Source: Duganella sp. BuS-21 (GTDB lineage: Bacteria; Pseudomonadota; Gammaproteobacteria; Burkholderiales; Burkholderiaceae_D). From it: a DNA stretch of 64,000 nt. Where the stretch lies: contig CP097466.1 in NCBI GenBank assembly GCA_041874725.1, positions 2,480,001-2,544,000 on the forward strand, in the 5' to 3' direction. The notes beneath the pieces were generated by a model. It was not told the origin of the DNA. It worked only from the letters and a program-made list of their open reading frames with translations, and ran no database searches. Made by a program: the position numbers and the translations under genes. This document shows, one piece after another, positions 37,940-48,997 of this stretch. Each line of letters starts with the position of its first letter. Position 1 is the first letter of the stretch.

Positions 37940-38047
37940 AGGCGAGTGTAAAGAATAAGCTTATGTGCATGGACAGCGCGCGCCTGTCGATTACAATAGA
38001 AGCAAAGCTTGCAGCCCGCTGCGCCCGCATTTTTGATTGAGATATAA

Positions 38048-38395
<348 letters not shown>

Positions 38396-38414
38396 GCAAC
38401 CCGCCTTATTCGAC

Positions 38415-38440
38415 ATGCCGGCTATGCCGGCATTTTTTTT
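38415..38440 (+). terminator. Intrinsic terminator of glnB
   Basis: ATGCCGGC-TAT-GCCGGCAT followed by eight T, 20 nt after the stop. Confidence 0.9.
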
Positions 38441-38561
38441 GTTCGTTAGCGAGTAAAGCGATTAAGGCAATTTTTGCATATGCTTTTTTGGATATATTAG
38501 TTCGAGCTTTCTGGGTGGATTAGTAATATAGGCAAACTGTCTACCCCCGAGAGCCTGCGTC

Positions 38562-39977
38562 ATGACCCATTATCGCTACCAGATCGTCGCCTTGTCCCTG
38601 CTGTCCATTGCCGCCAACCTGTGCGCGGCGCCCAGCGTGTATCCGACCGGCGTGACCCGCTACGACACCGCCACCGCCCACAACAGCTACGTGATCTTCA
38701 GCGGGCAGGACAAGAAAACCCATCTGATCGACATGAACGGCAACGAGGTGCATAGCTGGGACGCCGAAGGCTTCCCGCCGGTGTTGCTCGATCCGGCCCT
38801 GACCGGCGGCCAGCGCGGCAATGTGCTGGTGCAGCTGGCCAGCGTGGCCGGCACTTCGAACGAAGGTAACGGCTTGCGCAATCAGGCGATAGGTGAATTG
38901 GATTGGAACAGCAAGGTGGTGTGGCAGTGGGGCTCGGCCGCCAGCGCACAGGATGCCTACGCCGCGCCGGTGGAAGGCAAGGCCGATGCCCAGGTGCCCG
39001 GCGGCAGCGCCAAGCAGCACCACGACTGGCGCCGTTTGAAGAACGGCAATACGCTGGTGCTGGCCAACCTGGTGCATCCGGTGGCCGGTTTCCGCGCGCC
39101 GCAGGTACTCGATGATGTGATTTACGAAGTCAGCAAGCAGGGCGACATCGTGTGGAAGTGGGTGGCCTCGGAACACCTGAACGAGTTCGGCTTTTCGGCG
39201 GCGTCGCTCAAGCTGGTGAAGGAGGGTGCTTCGCCGCGCCGCCCGGGCGCACCGTTCGACTACCTGCACATCAACAATATGTCGGTGCTGGGCCCGAACC
39301 AGTGGTTCGACGCCGGCGACCAGCGCTTCCATCCCGATAACATCCTGATCGATTCGCGCGAAGCCAATTTCATCGTCATCATCGCCAAGCAGACCGGCAA
39401 GGTGGTGTGGAACCTCGGTCCCGATTATCCGGCGCAGGCGCGCGGCCCGCGCGTGCTGCCACGGCCGGTGGACCAGATCGTCGGCCAGCACGACGCCCAT
39501 CTGATCGAGCCGGGTCTGCCGGGCGCCGGCAATATCCTGGTGTTCGACAACCAGGGCGAAGCCGGCTATCCGCGCGTCAGCGTCGGCGTGCAGCCGCGTT
39601 CGCGGGTGCTGGAGATCGATCCGGTCAAAAAGCAGATCGTGTGGGAATACACGGGCGGCGATTCCAACGGTCCTGATTGGGGCTTCTACAGCTCCTTCAT
39701 CAGCAGCGCCCGTCGTCTGCCGAACGGCAATACCCTGATCGATGAAGGCATGAACGGCCGCATCTTCCAGGTCACCAACAAGGGCGACATCGCCTGGGAA
39801 TACATCAGCCCTTACTTTGCTCCGACGCCGGTTGCCGGCGCCGGCAAGCCGGTGCTGAGCAATTGGTTGTACCGCGCCCAACCGGTGCCGTATGACTGGG
39901 TGCCGGAAGGCACGCCGCGCTCCGAGAAAGCGGTGACCCCGCCGGAGCCAGGGAAATTCCGCCTAGTCACGAACTAA
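38562..39977 (+). CDS. Periplasmic arylsulfate sulfotransferase (ASST-like)
   Basis: The 471-aa protein has a Sec signal (YQIVALSLLSIAANLCA, cleavage before APSVYPTGV) and the six-bladed beta-propeller of arylsulfotransferases. Blade motifs recur as NEVHSWDAEG, SKVVWQWGSA, GDIVWKWVAS, GKVVWNLGPD, KQIVWEYTGG and GDIAWEYISP. Candidate catalytic histidines are in KQHHDWRRLKNGNTL, DYLHINNMSVLG and GQHDAHLIEPG. Such enzymes move sulfuryl groups from phenolic sulfates to other phenols without PAPS. It is followed by a TonB receptor and a sulfatase on the same strand. Confidence 0.85.
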   Translation: MTHYRYQIVALSLLSIAANLCAAPSVYPTGVTRYDTATAHNSYVIFSGQDKKTHLIDMNGNEVHSWDAEGFPPVLLDPALTGGQRGNVLVQLASVAGTSNEGNGLRNQAIGELDWNSKVVWQWGSAASAQDAYAAPVEGKADAQVPGGSAKQHHDWRRLKNGNTLVLANLVHPVAGFRAPQVLDDVIYEVSKQGDIVWKWVASEHLNEFGFSAASLKLVKEGASPRRPGAPFDYLHINNMSVLGPNQWFDAGDQRFHPDNILIDSREANFIVIIAKQTGKVVWNLGPDYPAQARGPRVLPRPVDQIVGQHDAHLIEPGLPGAGNILVFDNQGEAGYPRVSVGVQPRSRVLEIDPVKKQIVWEYTGGDSNGPDWGFYSSFISSARRLPNGNTLIDEGMNGRIFQVTNKGDIAWEYISPYFAPTPVAGAGKPVLSNWLYRAQPVPYDWVPEGTPRSEKAVTPPEPGKFRLVTN

Positions 39978-40070
39978 ACGCCAAACACGACTACTATAAC
40001 AAGCACGTACCGGCTGTCGAAGCCGGTGCGCGGGGCCGCTGACGCCCGATTTTCAGATGAAAGCCTGACC

Positions 40071-42497
40071 ATGCAACAGAAAAAACTCGCCGTCGCCATT
40101 GCTGCGGCCTACGGCATCGCCCTCGCTTACGCACCATCGGCGCAGGCACAGAACGCTGCCGCGCTGGCGATTGCCGCCATTTCGGATACGGCGGTTTCCG
40201 CCAGCGCCGCCGCGCCGGTGGTGGCCGCAGCCGCTGCGGCTGCTTCGGTATCGGCTGCGGCCGATACCGGGCAGGAGGGCGGCGCTTACGCCGCTGCTGC
40301 AGCGGCAGGCGCCGATGCCTCGCAGGTGATCGCCAGCGTCACCGTCTCCACCCGCCGCCGCAATGAAACCTCGCAAAGCGTGCCGACCACCATGAGCGTG
40401 CTGGACGACAAGACGCTGGAAAACAACCGCGTCTATCGCGTGCAGGATCTGCAGCAACTGCTGCCGAGCACCACCGTCAACTTCGTCCACGCCCGCCAGC
40501 TGAGCTTTGCCGTGCGCGGCCTCGGCAACAACACCGCCAGCGACGGCCTCGAAGGCAGCGTCGGCCTGTACCTGGACAATGTCTACCTGGCCCGTCCCGG
40601 CATGGCCGCGTTCGACGCGCTCGACGTGCAGCAGCTGGAACTGCTGCGCGGCCCGCAGGGTACGCTGTTCGGCAAGAACACCACTGCCGGCGTACTTAAC
40701 ATCACCACCAAGCAGCCCACCTTCCGCAGCGAGAACACGGCCTCGATCTCGGTCGGCCAGGACAATTACGTGCAGGGCAAGGCCGGCATCTCGGGCGCTT
40801 TCTCGGACACGCTGGCCGGCCGCCTGTCGGTCTACAAGACGCATGAGGGCGGCTACATCACCAACCTCTACAACGGCAACCAGGTGCAGGGCGGCGACCG
40901 TGCCGGCGTGCGCGCCCAGTTGCTGTGGGAACCCGACAGCGCCTTCAGTGTGCGCCTGATTGCCGACTACAACGAGGAAGACTCCAACAACGGCACCATG
41001 GTGCTGTACAGCGTCGGCCCGAGCGGACGCTGGCTGACGCAGGCCGCCGCCATCGGCGCCAAGGCGATCTACAATCCTGCCGCTTACCAGGTGAACCAGG
41101 ACAACGGCTCGCACGTCAGCGTGCATCAGGGCGGGCTGTCGGCGGAAGTCAACTGGAAGCTGGCCAATGACTACAAGTTCACCGCGATCAGCGCTTTCCG
41201 TTTCTGGAACTTCACGCCGCGCAACGACGATGGCCTCGACGTGCCCGTTATCCTCAACATCGGTGCGTTGGCGCGGCACCGCCAGTTCACGCAGGAGCTG
41301 CGTCTGGCCACGCCACAGGGCGGCGCGGTGGAATCGGTGCTTGGCGCTTACTACTATTATCAGAACCTGGACAACACCAACTTCAGCTACAACGGCGCGC
41401 TGACCGACAAGTTCAACGGCACGCCAAACGGCGCCTGGGCCAACCTGACCAGTTTTGCCGACGGCCACCTGCGCGTCAACAGCTATGCGCTGTTCGGCCA
41501 GTCGATCTGGCACATCGATCCGCAATGGGATCTGAGCGCCGGCCTGCGCGCCACCTATGAAGACAAGCGCGCCTATGAGGTACGCTATGCGCCGAGCGGC
41601 GGCGCCGCCGTCACCGACGCGGCGCTGGCGTCGCGCAACGCCCGCTACGGCGCCTTCAATTCCGGCGACATCAAGCTGAACAACCTGAGCCCGTCGGGCC
41701 TGCTGACCCTGGCCTACAAGGCCGATGCCGATGTGCTGGGCTTCGTCACGCTGTCGCATGGTGAGAAATCGGGCGGCATCAACCTGACCGTGCCGGGCGC
41801 GGCCGGCATCTCCTCGCTGAAGATCGACAACGAGAAGGCCAACAATCTGGAACTGGGCGTGAAAAGCAAGCTATGGGAGCGCCGCGCGCAGATCAACGCC
41901 AGCGTGTTCGCCAACGTGGTGCGCGGCTACCAGAACAACGCCTATGACCCATCGACGCTGTCGTCCTACATCACCAACGCCGGCGACGTGCGTAGCCGTG
42001 GCGCGGAACTGGAAACCAGCTTCCTGGTCGCGCCCGGCCTGACGCTGGGGGCCAACGGCGCCTTCAACGATGTGCGCTACCTCAAGTACAACAACGCGCC
42101 ATGCCCGCCGGAGATCACTGCGACTTCGTGCAATCTGTCAGGGCGCGCGGCGCTGGTCAACGCGCCGCGCTGGACCTCCAGCCTGAGCGCGCAGTACGCG
42201 CGCGCCGTGGCCGATGGTGTAGAAGGCTATTTCAACCTCAACACCTCGTATCGCACCGAAGTATTTGGCACGCTGGACGCCTCGAAGTACGCCAAGATTC
42301 CGGCCTACTCCCTGACCAATCTGTCGGCCGGCGCGCGTTTCAAGGCCGGCGGCGCCAAATGGGATGTGTCGTTGTGGGCCAAGAACGCCTTCGACAAGCT
42401 GTATTACACCAGCCTGTGGAACACCAGCTTCGGCGCCTATAACGCGGTGATCGGCACGCCGCGCACCGTGGGCCTGAGCGCCCGCGCAGATTTCTAA
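40071..42497 (+). CDS. TonB-dependent outer-membrane receptor
   Basis: The 808-aa protein begins MQQKKLAVAIAAAYGIALAY with cleavage after AQA, then an Ala-rich spacer (about 40-90). A plug domain follows (SVPTTMSVLDDKTLENNRVY ... VQQLELLRGPQGTLFGKNTT), then a 22-strand barrel ending in the outer-membrane signature GLSARADF. The plug GPQGTLFGKN(T/S)xG motif is of the Caulobacter/sphingomonad type used for carbohydrates, aromatics and other small molecules. It lies between the sulfotransferase (93 nt) and the sulfatase (16 nt). Uptake of a sulfated aromatic compound is an inference from this context. Confidence 0.9.
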   Translation: MQQKKLAVAIAAAYGIALAYAPSAQAQNAAALAIAAISDTAVSASAAAPVVAAAAAAASVSAAADTGQEGGAYAAAAAAGADASQVIASVTVSTRRRNETSQSVPTTMSVLDDKTLENNRVYRVQDLQQLLPSTTVNFVHARQLSFAVRGLGNNTASDGLEGSVGLYLDNVYLARPGMAAFDALDVQQLELLRGPQGTLFGKNTTAGVLNITTKQPTFRSENTASISVGQDNYVQGKAGISGAFSDTLAGRLSVYKTHEGGYITNLYNGNQVQGGDRAGVRAQLLWEPDSAFSVRLIADYNEEDSNNGTMVLYSVGPSGRWLTQAAAIGAKAIYNPAAYQVNQDNGSHVSVHQGGLSAEVNWKLANDYKFTAISAFRFWNFTPRNDDGLDVPVILNIGALARHRQFTQELRLATPQGGAVESVLGAYYYYQNLDNTNFSYNGALTDKFNGTPNGAWANLTSFADGHLRVNSYALFGQSIWHIDPQWDLSAGLRATYEDKRAYEVRYAPSGGAAVTDAALASRNARYGAFNSGDIKLNNLSPSGLLTLAYKADADVLGFVTLSHGEKSGGINLTVPGAAGISSLKIDNEKANNLELGVKSKLWERRAQINASVFANVVRGYQNNAYDPSTLSSYITNAGDVRSRGAELETSFLVAPGLTLGANGAFNDVRYLKYNNAPCPPEITATSCNLSGRAALVNAPRWTSSLSAQYARAVADGVEGYFNLNTSYRTEVFGTLDASKYAKIPAYSLTNLSAGARFKAGGAKWDVSLWAKNAFDKLYYTSLWNTSFGAYNAVIGTPRTVGLSARADF

Positions 42498-42513
42498 TAC
42501 GGAGACCCGCAAC

Positions 42514-43944
42514 ATGACTGACAACAACGCGCACAACAGCGCCCGCCGCCGCATTCTGCAATCGCTGCCGGCGCTGGCGCTGGCCAACGTCCTGCCGTCC
42601 GCGCTGGCCGCAGGCAAGGACCAGCCGAACATCATCTTCATCCTGGCCGACGACCTCGGCCACGCCGACCTGGGCGTGTACGGCCAGGCCGAGATCAAGA
42701 CGCCGCACCTGGACCGGCTGGCGGCCCAAGGCATCCGCTTCACCCAGGCCTACGCCAATTCGGCCGTGTGCTCGGCCACCCGCTTCGCGCTGATCACCGG
42801 CCGCTACCAGTATCGCCTGCGCGGCGGCCTGGAGGAGCCGCTGGCCGGCGCCTCCGACACGCTCGGTCTGCCGCCTTCGCATCCAACCCTGCCGTCGCTG
42901 CTGAAGCAGCAGGGCTACGGCACGGCCCTGATCGGCAAGTGGCACCTGGGTTACCTGCCGACCTTCGGCCCGCTGAAGAGCGGTTACGACAGCTTCTTCG
43001 GCAATTACGGCGGCGCCATCGACTACTTCACCCACAAGCCTGGCGTCGGCCCCAACGTCAAGGAAGACCTGTACGAAGGCGAAGTGCCGGTGCAGCAGAT
43101 CGGCTACTACACCGATCTGCTGGGCGCGCGCGCGGTCGATTTCGTCCACCAGCAGAAAGCCGGCAAGCCCTTCCTGCTGTCGCTGCACTACACGGCGCCG
43201 CACTGGCCGTGGGAAGGTCCGGGCGATGAAGCCATCTCGCGCAATATCGACAACATCTTCCACTACGACGGCGGCGACCTGGAAACCTACGGCCGCATGG
43301 TCGAATCGCTGGATGCCTCGATCGGCCGCGTGCTGAAGGCGCTGGAAGCCAAGGGCCTGGCCGACAACACCATCGTCATTTTCACCAGCGACAACGGCGG
43401 CGAGCGTTTCTCGAAAACCTGGCCGCTCACCGGCCAGAAAACCGAGCTGCTCGAAGGCGGCATCCGCGTGCCGGCCATCCTGCGCTGGCCGGTCAAGGTC
43501 AAGGCGGGGCAGGTGAGCGATCAGGTGGCGATTTCCATGGATTGGCTGCCGACGCTGCTGGCCGCCGCCGGTGCCGCGCCCGATCCGCAGTACCCGAGCG
43601 ACGGCCAGAACTTGTTGCCGATAGTCACTGGCCAGGCCGCCAACAACGAGCGAACGTTGTTATGGCGCTACAAAGCCAACGCACAACGTGCGGTGCGCTC
43701 CGGTAACTGGAAGTATTTGCGCATTAACGGCAACGAGTTTTTATTCGACGTGGTCAAGGACCAGCGCGAACGCGCCAATCTGGCACGCCGCTACCCTGAC
43801 ATATTCGGCAAGCTGAAGACGCAGTGGGAAGCATGGGACCAGCAAATGCTGCCTATCACAACGGAAGTACGTACCCACGGTGTCAGCGGTAATGTGCAAG
43901 CAGACCGCTACGGAGTTCCGCCGGCGGGACGGATCCCAGACTAA
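42514..43944 (+). CDS. Formylglycine-dependent sulfatase (arylsulfatase family)
   Basis: The 476-aa hydrolase has an N-terminal twin-arginine-like signal (NSARRRILQSLPALALANVL). Metal-binding FILADDLGHADLGVYG follows. The modification motif is C86-S-A-T-R90, followed by FALITGRY; Ala in place of the usual Pro is allowed in the CxAxR variant, and the Cys becomes formylglycine. Further active-site parts are GKWHLGYLPTFGP, HYTAPHWPW and FTSDNGGE. A Tat route would fit oxidation of the Cys by FGE in the cytoplasm. It is the last gene of the sulfotransferase-receptor-sulfatase set, ending at a terminator. Confidence 0.92.
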   Translation: MTDNNAHNSARRRILQSLPALALANVLPSALAAGKDQPNIIFILADDLGHADLGVYGQAEIKTPHLDRLAAQGIRFTQAYANSAVCSATRFALITGRYQYRLRGGLEEPLAGASDTLGLPPSHPTLPSLLKQQGYGTALIGKWHLGYLPTFGPLKSGYDSFFGNYGGAIDYFTHKPGVGPNVKEDLYEGEVPVQQIGYYTDLLGARAVDFVHQQKAGKPFLLSLHYTAPHWPWEGPGDEAISRNIDNIFHYDGGDLETYGRMVESLDASIGRVLKALEAKGLADNTIVIFTSDNGGERFSKTWPLTGQKTELLEGGIRVPAILRWPVKVKAGQVSDQVAISMDWLPTLLAAAGAAPDPQYPSDGQNLLPIVTGQAANNERTLLWRYKANAQRAVRSGNWKYLRINGNEFLFDVVKDQRERANLARRYPDIFGKLKTQWEAWDQQMLPITTEVRTHGVSGNVQADRYGVPPAGRIPD

Positions 43945-43952
43945 TATTCGAC

Positions 43953-43977
43953 AAACCTCGCTCCGGCGAGGTTTTTA
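43953..43977 (+). terminator. Intrinsic terminator after the sulfatase
   Basis: AAACCTCGC-TCCG-GCGAGGTTT with a T-rich tail, 8 nt after the stop. Confidence 0.88.
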
Positions 43978-44269
43978 TTTATGTTCTCCGTGTTTAGGCA
44001 ACGCGGTTAAACAGCAACAATTTCGTCACATGTATTTGTTCGTTGATCGAATTAATGATAGCTTGGTACTACCGGACTCGATACCGGATAGACAAAAAAA
44101 CGGGAGACGCAATTGATACCGCTGCAGACACAGGCCATCGTCATGGCCGCGCCAAAACTCGCATTGTCCAGGGAAAATAAGCCAAACCGGGTGAGTGTGA
44201 CGACTATGAAAACGTTGTCATAGCTTGGCTATTCTGATCAAATCCTTGAAAACGATTACAGGAGACGAG
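43978..44269. other. Regulatory interval between sulfatase and halogenase
   Basis: No convincing gene. A leader-like AACGGGAGACGCAATTGA at 44099-44116 resembles the GGGAGACAGCAATTGA start context of the TonB receptor at 45927, so part of the interval may be a relic of a receptor 5' end. It contains the LacI-type operator listed separately. Confidence 0.4.
44206..44221. promoter_or_regulatory. LacI-family-type operator ahead of the halogenase
   Basis: ATGAAAACGTTGTCAT is an inverted repeat around the central CG (7 of 8 positions pair) and matches the TGnnAnCGnTnnCA pattern of LacI/GalR-family operators. It lies 48 nt before the halogenase ATG. No LacI-type gene is in the window, so the regulator would act from elsewhere. 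Confidence 0.6.
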
Positions 44270-45826
44270 ATGAGTAGCAACGACCAGCAGGGCGGCGCGA
44301 TCCGCAAGATCGTTATTGTCGGTGGCGGCACGGCCGGTTGGATGACTGCGGCCCCGTTGGCCCAGCGCCTGGGACGCCACCCGACCCAGCCTTGCGAAAT
44401 CACCCTGGTGGAGTCGCCCGAGATCGGCACCATCGGCGTCGGCGAGGCCACCCTGCCGACGATCCGCGTCTACAACGAGTCGCTCGGCCTGAATTACGCC
44501 GATTTCATCAGCAAGACCCAGGCCAGCTTCAAGCTGGGCATTGAATTCAAGGATTGGGGCCACGTCGGCAACCGCTTCTTCCACCAGTTCGGCGACTTCG
44601 GCCCGGCGCTGGGCGGCATCGGCGCACACCAGCACTGGATGCGCCTGGCGCAGCAGTTCGACAAGATGCCGGACCTCGAAAACTGGTCCATGCCTTCGGT
44701 AATGGCGCGCCACGGCAAATTCGTGCCGCCGAACGAGGACACGCCGGGCATGACCGACGCCTATTCCTACGGTTTCCATTTCGACGCCAGCTTGTACGCC
44801 AAATATCTGCGCGACTATTCCGTGGCGCGCGGCGTCCAGCGCATCGAAGGCATGATAGTCGATGTCGAGCAGCATCCCGAGACCGGCTTCGTCACCGCCA
44901 TCAAACTGCGCGACGGCCGCCGTTTCGAAGGCGACCTGTTCATCGACTGCTCGGGCTTCCGTGGCCTGCTGATCGAAGGCACGCTGAAGGCCGGCTACGA
45001 AGACTGGAGCAATTTCCTGCCGTGCAACAGCGCGCAGGCCGTGCCGTGCGCCTCGGTGGAACAGCTGACGCCGTTCACCCGCTCCACCGCCCGGGAAGCG
45101 GGCTGGCTGTGGCGCATCCCGCTCCAGCATCGCACCGGCAATGGCTATGTGTACAGCAACGGCTTCACCACCGATGAGCGGGCCAGCAGCGTGCTGCTGG
45201 AGGGCCTCGACGGCGCCGCGCTGGACCAGCCGCGCCAGTTGCGCTTCGTCACCGGGCGCCGGCGCAAGTCCTGGGTCAAGAACGTGGTGGCGATCGGCCT
45301 GTCGGCCGGTTTCATCGAGCCGTTGGAATCGACCAGCATCAACCTGATCGAAACGGCGGTCGGCAAGCTGGTGGAACTGTTCCCGGAGCGCGATTGCAGC
45401 CCGGTGCTGGCCGACGAATTCAACCGCGTGATGGGCATCCGTTATGAATCGGTGCGCGATTTCATCGTGCTGCACTACAAGCTGACCAAGCGCGACGATT
45501 CGGAATTCTGGCGCTACTGCGCCAATATGGCGATCCCCGATGCGCTGCATCACCAGATCGAGCTGTTCCGCGAGACCGGACGCGTGGCGGTCATCGATCG
45601 CGCCGGCTTCGCCGAGCCGTCGTACGTGGCGATGATGATGGGCCTGGGCGTGGTGCCGAAGCGCTATGACCCGCTGGCGGACCGCGTCGACATCCGCGTG
45701 GTGCACGGCCATTTCGCCGAACTGCGCGACCTGATTGCCAAGGCCGTGAACCGGATGCCGGATCACGGTGCGTATGTTGCAGAACAAGCGGCTGCCGCAA
45801 ACGCGCCAGTCCGCGCCGCCGCATGA
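44270..45826 (+). CDS. Tryptophan-halogenase family flavoenzyme
   Basis: The 518-aa protein has the flavin-binding VGGGTAGWMTAAPLAQRLG (about 17-35), the halogenase signature WxWxIP as WLWRIP (about 279-284), GLSAGFIEPLESTSINLIET, and the conserved LHYKLTKRDDSEFWRYC. Enzymes of this family use FADH2, oxygen and halide, although many members next to TonB receptors have not been shown to halogenate. ATG 44270 is backed by GGAGACGAG. It is 100 nt upstream of a TonB receptor, an association common in Caulobacter, Xanthomonas and Oxalobacteraceae carbohydrate-uptake loci. Confidence 0.9.
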   Translation: MSSNDQQGGAIRKIVIVGGGTAGWMTAAPLAQRLGRHPTQPCEITLVESPEIGTIGVGEATLPTIRVYNESLGLNYADFISKTQASFKLGIEFKDWGHVGNRFFHQFGDFGPALGGIGAHQHWMRLAQQFDKMPDLENWSMPSVMARHGKFVPPNEDTPGMTDAYSYGFHFDASLYAKYLRDYSVARGVQRIEGMIVDVEQHPETGFVTAIKLRDGRRFEGDLFIDCSGFRGLLIEGTLKAGYEDWSNFLPCNSAQAVPCASVEQLTPFTRSTAREAGWLWRIPLQHRTGNGYVYSNGFTTDERASSVLLEGLDGAALDQPRQLRFVTGRRRKSWVKNVVAIGLSAGFIEPLESTSINLIETAVGKLVELFPERDCSPVLADEFNRVMGIRYESVRDFIVLHYKLTKRDDSEFWRYCANMAIPDALHHQIELFRETGRVAVIDRAGFAEPSYVAMMMGLGVVPKRYDPLADRVDIRVVHGHFAELRDLIAKAVNRMPDHGAYVAEQAAAANAPVRAAA

Positions 45827-45926
45827 CATGTGTTATCTCATCAAAAATTTATGGAGGTAGAAACTTTCCAACACTGGCGTCAGGACTTACGAAGTACAAA
45901 ACATCTATAAGAGAGGGAGACAGCAA

Positions 45927-48900
45927 TTGAACAAGCTACAGAAAACTGCGATCGCCGCAGCGGTCGCACAGGTGGTCGTGCTCTACACCAGCCCGGTTTG
46001 GGCACAAACGGCGGATACCACCAGCGCCGAGCCGGCCAAGGGCAATGTCGTCGTCGTGAGCGGTCAGCGCGCCGCACTGCAATCGGCGCAAAAACTCAAG
46101 CAGGACGCCGACGAAGTGGTCGATTCGATCGTCGCTGAAGACATCGGCAAGCTGCCGGACCGTTCGGTAACCGAGGTGCTGCAGCGTATCGCCGGCGTGA
46201 CCATCGACCGCAATATGGCGGGCGACCCTAACCGTCAATCGGTCGAGGGCTCCGGCGTCTCGGTGCGCGGCCTGACTTACGTGCGTTCCGAAATCAATGG
46301 CCGCGATGCGTTCTCGGCCGGCGGCGGCCGCTCGCTCGGCTTCGCCGACGTGGCGCCGGAAATGATGGCAGGCGTCGACGTCTACAAGAATCCGTCCGCT
46401 GAACAGATCGAAGGCGCTGTCGCCGGCCTGGTCAATCTGCGCACCGCCATGCCGTTCGATTACAAAGGCTTCAAAGGCGTGATGGGCTTGTCGGAATCGT
46501 ATTCCACCCTGCGCAAGGGCAATCCATCGCCGACCGGCACCATCCTGCTGTCGAACCGCTGGACCACGGACTTTGGTGAATTCGGCGCGTTGATCAACTT
46601 CACCCATGCGGAAAGCCCGAGCCGTTCGGACGGCGTGGGCGTCGACCCGTACTTCCCGCACGTGAATTCCACCGATCCGACCAAGTACGACCGCACCAAG
46701 ACGCAATGGATTCCGCTGGGCGTCGGCTATCGCTCGCAGGACTTCGACCGCACCCGTCGCGGCGACTACGCTGCCTTCCAGTGGCGCCCGAACAAGGACG
46801 TGACCGCCGCGCTGACCTACTTCAAGACCCATTACAAGGAAGACTTGGACGAGCACGTGGTCGCTTCGTCCGAGGACAAGTGGTACCAGCAGGTGGCCAG
46901 CGCCAATTCGGTGTTCGACAAGAATGGCGCCTTCCAGAGCGGCACCATCTCGAACCCGACCTATGGCGGCTCGCCGTTCAACAGCTCGCAGCGTATCAAC
47001 ACGCGTGAATCGAGCACCCGCGACCTGGCCCTGAACGTCCAATGGCGCATCGCCCCGGACCTGACCTGGACCAATGACTTCCAGCACGTGCGTTCGACCA
47101 CCGAAGGCTTCGACGCCGACGTCTCGACCGGCTTCATTCTGCCGAACCAAACCATGGACATGACCGGCAAAGTGCCGCAGATCGGCCTGGGTTCGGCGGC
47201 CTATATGGCCGACCCGAAAAACTATTACTGGGCCTACACCCAGGAAGCGCTGGATAACGCCAAGGCCACCCAGAAAGCCTGGAAGTCCGACGTCAAGTTC
47301 GTCTTCGACGATCCGGTACTGCGCGACGTCCGCTTCGGTGTCCGCATGGCTGATCGCGAAGGCGAGAACCACAAGGCCCAGAAGTTCTACAACTGGCAGG
47401 CGATTACCTTCCCATGGATGGAAGGCTGGCAGATCAACGGCGTGGCGCGCCTGAGCGATCCGCGCTTTGCCGGCGGTGCTTCGCTGCAAACCATCGACAA
47501 CTTCTTCGGCGGCAAATACAACCTGCCACCGATGCTGTTCGCCGATGAAGCGACCGTGCGCGGCTTCCCTGACCAATGGAGCAAGATCCACGCTTACCAC
47601 GATGTGCTGTGCGCGGAAAAAGGCTCGACCTGCGATCCGTGGAAGGCAGCGACCTTCAATGATCCGGCCGCCACCAACACGCAGCAGGAGAAGACCCGTT
47701 CGGCCTACACCCAACTGCGTTTCGGCTGGGATGACCTGAAGTACCCGATCGACGGTAACGTCGGCGTCCGCTACGTGCGCACCCGCGGCGAAGGCCGTGG
47801 TTATGTGTCGTTCACGCCGCCATCGGTGCCATCGATTCCCGCCGGCGCCAACGTTACCGGCCAGGACAAGCTGATCAGCATTGGCGCGTTCGCGGAAGCG
47901 CAGTCGTACAAGAACTCGTACGACAACTGGCTGCCAAGCTTGAATCTGCGCCTGAAGGCCGACGAGAAGCTGCAGTTCCGCTTTGCGCTGGGCAAGGGCA
48001 TGTCGCGTCCTGACTTCAACCAGCTGCAGGTGCAGACAACGTTGAGCGCCCAGCATCAGACCACGACCATCAAGGATGCAGCCGGCAACACCACTGGTGT
48101 GCAGTTCAACGGTACCAGCCTGACCGGTACCAGCGACGGCAATCCATTGCTGAAGCCGACCACCTCGACCAACGTCGACCTGACTGCCGAGTGGTACTTC
48201 GCCAAGGCCGGTTCGCTGACCATGGCGGTGTTCAACAAGGACTTGAAGGACATCATCACCACGCAGAACTATTCGTACACGGCCAAGGATACCGCCGGCA
48301 AGCAGCAGACCTTCGTGGTCACCGGTCCGGTCAACGGCGCCAAGGGTTATGCTCGCGGCTTCGAAATCGCGCACCAGCAGTACTACGATTTCGTGCCGGA
48401 TTGGCTGCGCGGCCTCGGCAGCCAGGCTAGCTGGACCTACGTGAAGAGCGAGCGCACGCTGAAAAATCCCGTGTTTGAAGCTTGGTGCGCGGGTAACGAC
48501 GCCTCGTCCAACTTCAACCTGAGCATCAACGGCTGCGATACCGACGGACGTGCATTCGGCAAAACGCCGCTGCAAGGCCTGTCGCGCAACACGGTCAACC
48601 TGGCGCTCATGTACGATCAGAACGGCCTGTCGATGCGTCTGGCGTACAACTGGCGTTCGCGTTACCTGCTGGGCGTCAACCAGTGGGGCAGCCGTGGTAA
48701 CAACGGCCTGAACACGAACCCTGCCGCTCCGGCAGACAAATATCTGATTCCGACCACCGTCAACGATCAGGCATTCGGTCTGCCGCTGTACCAGGCATCG
48801 TATGGCCAGATCGACGCATCGATCTCCTACGACTTTACGGACAAGCTGCGTATCGGCCTGGAAGGCACCAATCTGAGCAACTCGTACACGCGCCAGATCA

Positions 48901-48983
48901 TGGAGCAGCATTCGGGTGACTTCACCCGTCAGGTGTTCATGAGCGGTCCACGTTACAGCGTGCGCGCAACCTACGCGTTCTAA
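45927..48983 (+). CDS. Large TonB-dependent receptor (Caulobacter/Xanthomonas type)
   Basis: The 1018-aa protein starts at a TTG (45927) after GAGAGGGAGACAGCAA. Its signal peptide is [20 protein letters not shown] with cleavage after WAQ. The TonB box region is [20 protein letters not shown]. The plug has the class signature [26 protein letters not shown] and [20 protein letters not shown]. The barrel ends [18 protein letters not shown]. This class typically imports oligosaccharides under LacI-type control. With the halogenase it forms the usual pair. The strong terminator after it closes the unit. Confidence 0.93.
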   Translation: MNKLQKTAIAAAVAQVVVLYTSPVWAQTADTTSAEPAKGNVVVVSGQRAALQSAQKLKQDADEVVDSIVAEDIGKLPDRSVTEVLQRIAGVTIDRNMAGDPNRQSVEGSGVSVRGLTYVRSEINGRDAFSAGGGRSLGFADVAPEMMAGVDVYKNPSAEQIEGAVAGLVNLRTAMPFDYKGFKGVMGLSESYSTLRKGNPSPTGTILLSNRWTTDFGEFGALINFTHAESPSRSDGVGVDPYFPHVNSTDPTKYDRTKTQWIPLGVGYRSQDFDRTRRGDYAAFQWRPNKDVTAALTYFKTHYKEDLDEHVVASSEDKWYQQVASANSVFDKNGAFQSGTISNPTYGGSPFNSSQRINTRESSTRDLALNVQWRIAPDLTWTNDFQHVRSTTEGFDADVSTGFILPNQTMDMTGKVPQIGLGSAAYMADPKNYYWAYTQEALDNAKATQKAWKSDVKFVFDDPVLRDVRFGVRMADREGENHKAQKFYNWQAITFPWMEGWQINGVARLSDPRFAGGASLQTIDNFFGGKYNLPPMLFADEATVRGFPDQWSKIHAYHDVLCAEKGSTCDPWKAATFNDPAATNTQQEKTRSAYTQLRFGWDDLKYPIDGNVGVRYVRTRGEGRGYVSFTPPSVPSIPAGANVTGQDKLISIGAFAEAQSYKNSYDNWLPSLNLRLKADEKLQFRFALGKGMSRPDFNQLQVQTTLSAQHQTTTIKDAAGNTTGVQFNGTSLTGTSDGNPLLKPTTSTNVDLTAEWYFAKAGSLTMAVFNKDLKDIITTQNYSYTAKDTAGKQQTFVVTGPVNGAKGYARGFEIAHQQYYDFVPDWLRGLGSQASWTYVKSERTLKNPVFEAWCAGNDASSNFNLSINGCDTDGRAFGKTPLQGLSRNTVNLALMYDQNGLSMRLAYNWRSRYLLGVNQWGSRGNNGLNTNPAAPADKYLIPTTVNDQAFGLPLYQASYGQIDASISYDFTDKLRIGLEGTNLSNSYTRQIMEQHSGDFTRQVFMSGPRYSVRATYAF

Positions 48984-48997
48984 TCAGCTGGATGTAG

